This document shows, in pieces, positions 57,390 through 64,000 of a stretch of 64,000 nucleotides of DNA. Location of the stretch: positions 248,001 through 312,000 of the forward strand of contig NC_085888.1 in NCBI RefSeq assembly GCF_035222375.1, read 5' to 3'. Every line of letters begins with the position of its first letter. Within the stretch, counting starts at the first letter, position 1. This DNA comes from Podospora pseudocomata (lineage: Eukaryota > Ascomycota > Sordariomycetes > Sordariales > Podosporaceae). The position numbers and the translations under genes are program-made. Under the pieces are notes generated by a model, which was not told where the DNA came from, searched no databases, and saw only the letters and a list, made by a program, of their open reading frames with translations.

Positions 57390-58950
57390 TTAATGTGCTA
57401 ACCCAGCTAGAATTTTGCGAATATGACTACCCCTCCTACCGGTCAAACAAATGCGTAGGGTCTTTATTTCACACTCAAAATGTGAGAAATGTATGAAGAA
57501 GGATCATGGTGTTGAAAGGCCTGGCGGTGATGCTCCGTTGTTTGCATCGCCAAAGTTTTCGCCGCATCTTCTCTGTAAGAAGGTACCTACCGTAGTAGGG
57601 ACGTGCCATGTTCCCAGCATGAAGAATGGTCAACGGCGCACGAAGCAGGCGTAGTAAATATGTGTCGCCTCACCTTTTGGGAGTGGCGTGCATACCTATC
57701 TCCCGTGCCGCCGCTCTCACGATGACGGGGTGTGAGATTGCAGACATGGCCTGGGGACAACTGAAAGCAAAACATGAGAAACCGATGAGCCGTCAAGGAT
57801 GCAGGACGAACTCCAGGTGTGGGACTATCATTTCAACGTCAATGACAGCAGATAAGGGCACCACCCTACCTCCGTCTTCTTTTGCCCATGTTTACCAAGG
57901 TCGGTGTTCCGGCCACTGGCATCGTACCTATATCTTCCGGATTGAATGTTGGAATATCGGAAAGGGGTACAGTAAACTCCACAGTGCCGATTGTCGGCTT
58001 ATCCGACTTTCCCTGCGAATCTGATAACCATATCTGCACTTTTATCTGGTCTATCTCTCTGTGTTTTATTTTTGGCACTCGGGTCTCTCGGCAGGAGACC
58101 GGGAGATGTTTGGAATCAGGTAATTCTTTCCGAGATGCTATCATTTCGTTGATGATCCGGGCTGGTATTATTCCAAGCCACAGATCGCCTTGAGATCTTG
58201 CACGCTAATACAGGATGACAATGATCAACCGAGGGTGAAGAATATTGTTGTTCACACCCCTTCGTCGGACTTTTTGAAAGCCACATATGAAGAGAAGAAT
58301 TTTAACCAAAGAAAAGAACAAACCCACCCCAGGTTTGGATGTCAAGCCTCCTGTCAACAAAGCCTTAAATTGTGTGCCTCGGAGATGGGAGAAGAGTTAC
58401 ACAAATACCTCATGTAGCCGGTGCCATCATCTACGAGACTTCCAACTCCCCTCTTCTTCCCGTTCCCTAAATCTTTCCCACGTAAAAAAAATAAAAAAAA
58501 AATAAGCACGCCGACAAAAGTTCAAACCGGCCAATATCTCAATCACCCCATTCATGTCTCACCCTCCAACCTAAAGACCGAACCGGTCTCAAAATCCCGC
58601 AGGAAAACCCCTATATTCTTCAATACTCGTGACAGAAAGCGGCCCGCTGGTGGAGGTTACCAAAAAGAAAGCAAAAAGAACAGCGTGAATCAAGGTGTGA
58701 TCATGTATGTCTCACCCTCCGCGCCGCAGACTTAGGTGTGTGACACCGGACTGGGCTGGGCTATTCCGAAACGAACCACACCATCACTCTGATCGATGCA
58801 CGTTGCCGTTGCTTGGCGACATCGAGATCGGGCCCTTATGTCGAGGCTTTAGGTAACAGCTGGAGGTGTCGTGGGGGTGTATTACTTGGTACGAGTCGTT
58901 TCCATTAATGTGAAATCCTCGTATAAGCTAGAAATCTGACTAAAGTTATC
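57390..58950. other. Intergenic, about 1.6 kb
   Basis: No confident gene. Between 57866 and 58193 both strands have open frames with protein-like composition (minus: IKVQIWLSDSQGKSD; plus: MFTKVGVPATGIVPIS). This could be an exon or remnant, but I cannot tell which strand, if either. Confidence 0.4.
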
Positions 58951-59069
58951 ACATACGACCATAGACAACTGAAAATACGGGATCCCGTCCGCTCTCCCCT
59001 AGTCAAACAGTTGATCGGCAGATTAGTACTCAGGTGGGTGACCACTGGGGAATCCCTGCTGTTGTATGT
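58951..59069 (+). rRNA. 5S ribosomal RNA (dispersed copy)
   Basis: A 119-nt gene starting ACATACGACCATA and ending GTTGTATGT, whose ends pair as helix I. Internal promoter elements are visible: the A-box region GATCCCGTCCGCTCTCCC and the C-box region GTGGGTGACCAC. The layout matches dispersed 5S genes of filamentous ascomycetes such as Neurospora. The helix III and helix IV regions (for example ACAACTGAAAA and CAGTTGATCGG) differ from the common Neurospora type I remember. A T-run directly follows. It lies just past the 3' end of the convergent GMC gene. Confidence 0.93.
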
Positions 59070-59074
59070 TTTTT
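59069..59074 (+). terminator. Pol III T-run terminator of 5S rRNA
   Basis: Six T at the 3' end of the 5S gene. Confidence 0.85.
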
Positions 59075-59126
59075 GTTGCTTCCACCTCCACTAGGTGGAA
59101 CCTCCTTTTTGCCCCTTTTGATTCCT

Positions 59127-61051
59127 TCAACCTCTCGCCTTGATAATGTCGGCCGCCTTCTCGGCAATCGCATAAACCGTTGCTTGCAGAGACGTGCCGC
59201 TAATCAGAGGAATGACACTAGCATCTACCACGCTCAGCCCCTTGACGCCATACACCCTTAGGTCAGACCCAACACACCCTCCCAGCTTTTCGGGCATCAT
59301 GGCGCATGTGCCAGACGGGTGGGCCAAACTGGCAAACAATGCTAACCGATTTGCCTTGAGATAGTCCGAGATCTCTGTGTCTGTCTGGTACTCCGCGCCC
59401 GGTTGTCTTTCCGTCGGGCCCAGTTTCTGAAGAGCTGGGCTGGCCCAGTACCTGCGAGAGCGCCGGACAACCGCGACGGCAAGTTCTTCATCGATCGGGT
59501 TTATGAAGGTGTTGTATTGTACCACTGGAAGACTTTCTGGATGAGTCAAGTTGAGCGTTACGGTACCCCTGGAAAGAGGCTTCAGCAGCGGAGACGGGCT
59601 CTGGCCGTTGCCACGTAGAGGCTGGGCTGTGTATGATGATGTGTTGGTCGTGAATCGCTGCGCCAGAATGGCGCGTTGAGCTTTGAAACCTCGAAGAAGA
59701 GCCGAACTGGTGCTGTAAATGGCTGGTAAGTACTGTCTTGCATCCTGTGCTAAGAGCCGGGAGGCTACGGAGGCCGCAGCCGAAGGTGACAGGACCTGTG
59801 CAAGTGAATAGTAGATGATGCTGTTGCTGTTGGCAGCTGCGACTGGCCCTGTTCTGTTGGTGAGGTATTCTTCCCAGACGGTCGCATTGTACGTGGCGTT
59901 GTTCGATATGCTATCGGAGTTGGGAAATGATGGCGTGGAGAGGTTGAACCACAGCACAACTGTCGCATGGTCTTGAAAGTTGGCCCCCACAGAGGGCAGG
60001 TCTTTCTCAACCTTGATACCAGCTGCCTTGAGCACCGATGCGGGACCGATGCCGCTGACTTGCAACAAATGAGGAGTCATCACAGCTCCTGCTGCCAGGA
60101 TGACCTCCTTCCGTGCATAAACGTTGCGAACCTTGGCGTCAAAACTGGAAACGACCCGCACCCCCTTCGCTCTCAAAGGCTTTCCGCGGTCGAACAGTAA
60201 CTCTGTCGCCGTCTGACCGATGACAAGACGCAGATTTGAGCGAGTCTTGTTGACAGGGTCGTAGTAGGCACTGCGTGCAGTCGATCGGGTCATGCCGCGG
60301 GCATCAATCGTATTTGCTGACCAGTACGCGCCTGGCCCAAATCCAGAAGAGGACCCTGGTGGAAAGGTAACTCCGGGTTGTTGTCTGAAGCCTTCCCAAA
60401 TTGTATCAATGTCAAGGTACTGGAAGTTGGAGATATGAACCTGGACGGGGCCTTTTCCATATGCGGCAGAATTCCAGGTGATATTCCACCGGTCCACCAC
60501 GTCGGGGTTGGGAGGAGTGAAGGTTGTGCTCTTCTTGAAGTAAGGCAGCAGCCCATTCCACCCCCAGCCTGGGTTGCCCAATTCCTCCCAAGCATCGTAG
60601 TCTGCCTTGCTTCCGCGGTCACATCCCATGCCGTTGACAACTGTTGCGCCTCCAACAACAGCTGCAACAGTCACATTGTGTGTAGAATTGTAAAGCTTCG
60701 CATTTGGTGCAGACCGGGGGTTGAGTAGAACGCTTGTGTCGACGGCGGTAGAATACCAAGGTATGATGGCCTCGGGTTTGTCGTCAAAGTAGCCTCGCTC
60801 AATCACGAGGACAGTGTCTGAACAACTGTGGTGTTAATGATAAAACAAATCTGTTGCATCTCGTCAGACATACTGTGGCGATTTTCAGTCAGCCGATTGG
60901 CAACCACTAGCCCCGATGTCCCTCCGCCCACAACGACATAGTCGAAGGTGCTGCTGTCAGTCGCAAAGTGATGGGATCCTGTAGCAGCTGCGGAGTGAAC
61001 TGCCAGAGCACAACCCAGCACAGTCAAAGGTGAAGTCGTCCCGAGCCCCAT
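59127..61051 (-). CDS. Secreted GMC-family FAD oxidoreductase
   Basis: Exons 61051-60874 and 60817-59127 around a 56-nt intron give 622 residues. After a signal peptide (MGLGTTSPLTVLGCALAVHS) comes the FAD-binding beta-alpha-beta motif DYVVVGGGTSGLVVANRL. GMC signatures such as GAVMTPHLLQVSGIGP follow, then the C-terminal HPSGTCAMMP with catalytic His559 and LRVYGVKGLSVVDASVIP. At the second catalytic position, usually His or Asn, the sequence reads SGTSLQATVY, i.e. Ser602; some fungal GMC clades share this, as I recall. It probably oxidises an alcohol, aldehyde or similar substrate outside the cell. The acceptor was chosen as TTCAG because it restores the frame. Confidence 0.9.
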
Positions 61052-63325
61052 TTCGTCTTTTCAACGGCGAAGGGGACGGCAAAAAAGTGAGGAAGTGGAC
61101 GAGCAATGCTGAGAATAAGCTAAGAGATATATGTCGGACCGCGCCACGATTGCGACTTCTTGAGGCATTGCGACATTTACGACACACCATATTGGCCAGA
61201 ATCAGCTTACTGCATTGAAGAGCTCCGATAGTCCTGCAGCAAGCGGGGTGCTGAAAATGTGGTAGGGTCGTTCATTGGCTATGCGGCAGCTACCAGGTAG
61301 GGTCGAGAGGCATATCATTGCTGAGCATACAGGAGGAGGTAACATTCTTGATGCTATATATCGGCGAAAGTGACGTTCTGACTAAGCGCCAGACGTCTAT
61401 CGATTGTTACCTATAACTCAGTTCAAATGCCAGCAGAAGCCAGGCCCGAAGAAACGAAGAAAAGGGGGACATACCAGAGCCCAACCAACTTGCCAGGCAA
61501 GCGAGTCAAACCAGACAACTTGAAAGACCTGCTTGTGGTGTGTCTCCCCCTGTTCGTTATATGATCGTAGACTTGAAGTTGTCAGGGCCCAGGATCGGCG
61601 ATGGTGGACTGAGGTGCGGGAGAATATTCGATTGCTTCTCAGCCACACAGACCACAGACCACAGACCACAGAGACCACGAAGAGTGACCCGGGGCGTGAG
61701 ATTGAGAGAGCGAGGTGGCTAAAGGGTGTGTAGCACAATCTGGATCCTGTCTCCGCGCCATCGTTGGCCAGCGTGACCGTTTCGCGATGTGTGTCGCAGA
61801 ATGATCTATATCCAGTCAGCCATGTTGCGGGGTCAACGTTGGTCAAGATCCGGATGTGTGCAGAACCAATACAATCCTCCAATATAAAAAGAGATACTAG
61901 CCAAACTATACAATCTGTTGCCTCTTTGACAAAGCATAAAACACAGAGTACAGAAAAGCGCCCACTTAATGGGACTATCAGGTGATACAGGCTGCAAGAG
62001 ACAGGGCGAATTGTCGGCGAGTCGGCAACGTTCCTTCCTGTTGAGCTGTGACCAGAACATGGTGCCTTCCCCTTCTCGAAGTCGCGCGCAGCAAAGGAGG
62101 ACAGGGCTGGCACCTGCCTGTCCAATCGCCCTGCGATGCTAAGATGAATATGGCAACAGGCTCCTTCCCGACCCTGACAGCCGGGCGAGATTTCTTCTCC
62201 TGGAAACTTTTCTTCCATAAAGCCCGACCTCACATTTTTGGTACCCTCCAGTTTCTCTTCCATTTCTAGACAAACCGTCGCTGGGTGGAGGTGCTCGATT
62301 CTGTGGAGTGCAGGGTGATGGTCTGATCTGTCACCAGAAAAAGAAACTCGCCTTCGAGTCTTCTGTCGGGTCGTTCCAGCGCTGATTCAGCAAAGATGTC
62401 TCGACGACGGTCTGTGATAGGCCTGTCACCACCTCGTCCTCTGTCGCACCTGTCGTGAACAGGAGAACAAACTCATCCCACCACCATTGGCCGGGTCCCC
62501 AGACAAGTCATCCAGAGCGGTCTAGAGCCCAGGGTTCATCCCACAGACTCATACACGATACGGACCCTGTCTTGCTGCGATCGGCCAGCCACCGGAGCAA
62601 CACAGCTGCTGTGGCCAGCGGACAGCGTCTGCGACAACATCTCTTTTGGGCCAGCATTTGTCACATCATGGCTGCCCTGACCTCGCACTGTGGCGTTCAG
62701 GTTGTGCCTTCCGGCCGTCCACCGACGACGACACTCGATCCCCGGTCACTCCACGCTATCCCGTTATCGCCAGCGCGCAATATCTACTGCATCTCCAGGG
62801 TTGTTGCTGTTGCTTTTTGCTGGGACGAGTTGGTGCTCGCCACATCCACCACCTCACCACCACGTTTCCGGCGTTCCATGAGAATCATGGCTGCCGCTGC
62901 TTGTGGCACTGCCTTTCACCACACCCCTCCCCCTTCCCCCCCTGAGCACCCCCTACCCTGCTTGCCTTTTATTCCATATTTCTCTTGTGTCTCCGCGGCG
63001 CTCGATCTCATCCGAGGACACAAGTCAATGACCTCTTCGCTCTTCGACATCCTCCTCTGATAGCACCTTCCATCTTCGCGAGAACGACCTCGCCATTTTT
63101 ACACCATCATCACGACGCGCTCTGCGTTGTTGTCTCCGCCGCCTCCATCCCCACGTGCTGCAAAGCCACCTCTGAGTCCTTTCCCGGCATCAAGTGAGGT
63201 TGGCGCCACGTCTAGCAATGCTTCTTCACTGGAAGGACAATCCTATACTATCATCAACAGCTCTTCTCACGCAAGAGACCAAGTCTTATCAAGATCCCTT
63301 CTCAGACCCTCGACCATCAACCCAT
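61052..63325. promoter_or_regulatory. Divergent region upstream of GMC and phytochrome genes
   Basis: About 2.3 kb between divergent genes, with promoters and probably a long phytochrome leader. A short ACCACAG-type repeat lies near 61652-61678. The 281-codon minus ORF at 61418-62263 shows no domain features. An in-frame ATG at 63218 could extend the phytochrome start. Confidence 0.5.
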
Positions 63326-64000
63326 ATGTCCTCGCCAGAGCTGGTCGAAAGAGTCTTTCCCATCCGCCTATCTATTCTTGAGAACTCACCATATCTGCGA
63401 AATAGTGATAGTATGTGTTCCTTCCACCCCTGCGACGTCAATCATGCTGACTCAAAGTGCTCAGCTGCTGGAGTTGCTCTCTCAGTTGTTCCTGTTCAGG
63501 CAGAAGATGACCATTCTGTGATTGGTGTGGAAGCCCAGGTGGCAGCCCCCGATGGGCTTGTCCCAGGGCCAGATCCTCAAGCACCGTTGATAACACCCGA
63601 AGCTGTTATCGAACATGGCCCTGACGAGGCATCGAGATCGTCGAATCTTTTGGTGACGGACAGATTTGAGTATACCGTCATGAACGACGGGTCACACGGT
63701 GTCTTTCAGGGCACACGACGAATTGTCACCCGTTGCGAAGATGAGTTGATCCACATCCCCGGAGCAATTCAATCGCATGGTATGCTCGTGGCTCTGAAGC
63801 GGCGAGCAGAAGGTGTCTACATTCCCCGGATTGTGAGCGAAAACTCGTTTCAAGTCTGCCACTTTCACCCTGCCGAGATCTTTGCCCTCGACAGCTTCAA
63901 CAAGGTGGTACCGACATACCAGCGACCACTGTTTAATACCCAGCTAAGAAGTGTGAGAACCACGTATGAGATCACGAGGAAAGAGCAAGAACCTGTGGTA
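63326..64000 (+). CDS. Fungal phytochrome histidine kinase, N-terminal part (cut by window end)
   Basis: Exon 1 (63326-63410) starts MSSPELVERVFPIRLS. A 54-nt intron (GTATGT/CAG) and exon 2 from 63465 run off the window, so about 207 residues are visible. After a ~95-residue variable N-terminus the PAS domain begins with RCEDELIHIPGAIQSHGMLV. This carries the Cys (Cys119 from this start) that binds biliverdin in bacterial and fungal phytochromes, as in Deinococcus BphP (CEREPIHIPG). GAF, PHY, kinase and response-regulator domains are expected beyond the edge but not seen. It should act as a red/far-red light sensor. The start is the first well-placed Met; 63218 in the same frame would add 36 residues. 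Confidence 0.9.
   Translation, partial: MSSPELVERVFPIRLSILENSPYLRNSDSMCSFHPCDVNHADSKCSAAGVALSVVPVQAEDDHSVIGVEAQVAAPDGLVPGPDPQAPLITPEAVIEHGPDEASRSSNLLVTDRFEYTVMNDGSHGVFQGTRRIVTRCEDELIHIPGAIQSHGMLVALKRRAEGVYIPRIVSENSFQVCHFHPAEIFALDSFNKVVPTYQRPLFNTQLRSVRTTYEITRKEQEPVV

Noticed and set aside
61418-62263. 281-codon minus-strand ORF
   Set aside because: Composition looks like translated non-coding DNA with scattered Cys and Trp and no family pattern; probably phytochrome/GMC upstream DNA.
1-64000. CRISPR arrays, rDNA repeats, transposons with terminal repeats
   Set aside because: None seen by eye on either strand. Weak or diverged copies could be missed without a repeat search.

Overview
The window is nuclear DNA of a filamentous ascomycete, most likely a sordariomycete close to the Sordariales. 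The evidence is short spliceosomal introns (about 50-145 nt) with GTRNGT donors and CTAAC-type branch sites, a lone dispersed 5S rRNA gene of the Neurospora style, an intron-bearing tRNA-Ala, and the gene content (GH125, CFEM, AtuA-DUF4387, fungal phytochrome, TRAPP Bet3). I found no prokaryotic feature, CRISPR array or recognisable transposon. Exon coordinates were read by eye from splice signals and frame continuity.

Layout. 0-12 kb: a run of surface or membrane genes, mostly on the minus strand (two Cys-rich single-pass proteins of one family, another single-pass protein, a DUF3112 membrane protein and a CFEM-domain membrane protein), interrupted by mitoribosomal uL22m. 12-16 kb: gene-poor. 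16-19 kb: mitochondrial genes cox9 and som1, and a RecA/XRCC2-like gene divergent from som1. 20-25 kb: a HAD phosphatase and a convergent GH125 mannosidase, then two tRNA-Ala genes. 26-36 kb: a seven-zinc-knuckle protein (GIS2/CNBP type), a poly-Asn two-pass membrane protein, the U5 snRNP 40K WD protein and the divergent TRAPP subunit Bet3. 38-42 kb: a putatively N-myristoylated protein and three paralogous small genes of an unrecognised family. 43-53 kb: a third Cys-rich single-pass surface protein, an AtuA-DUF4387 catabolic protein divergent from a Dal5/Tna1-type MFS transporter, and a secreted TAP-like alpha/beta hydrolase. 55-64 kb: a GH16 glucanase, tRNA-Ser, 5S rRNA, a secreted GMC oxidoreductase and the start of a phytochrome histidine kinase cut by the window edge.

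Most housekeeping genes are unlinked in function. Plausible functional groupings are the AtuA-like enzyme with its divergent transporter, the surface-protein run at the left, and the small-gene family at 39-41 kb, which is the best candidate for something undescribed. Two genes carry micro-exons (9 nt in bet3, 12 nt in the zinc-knuckle gene).
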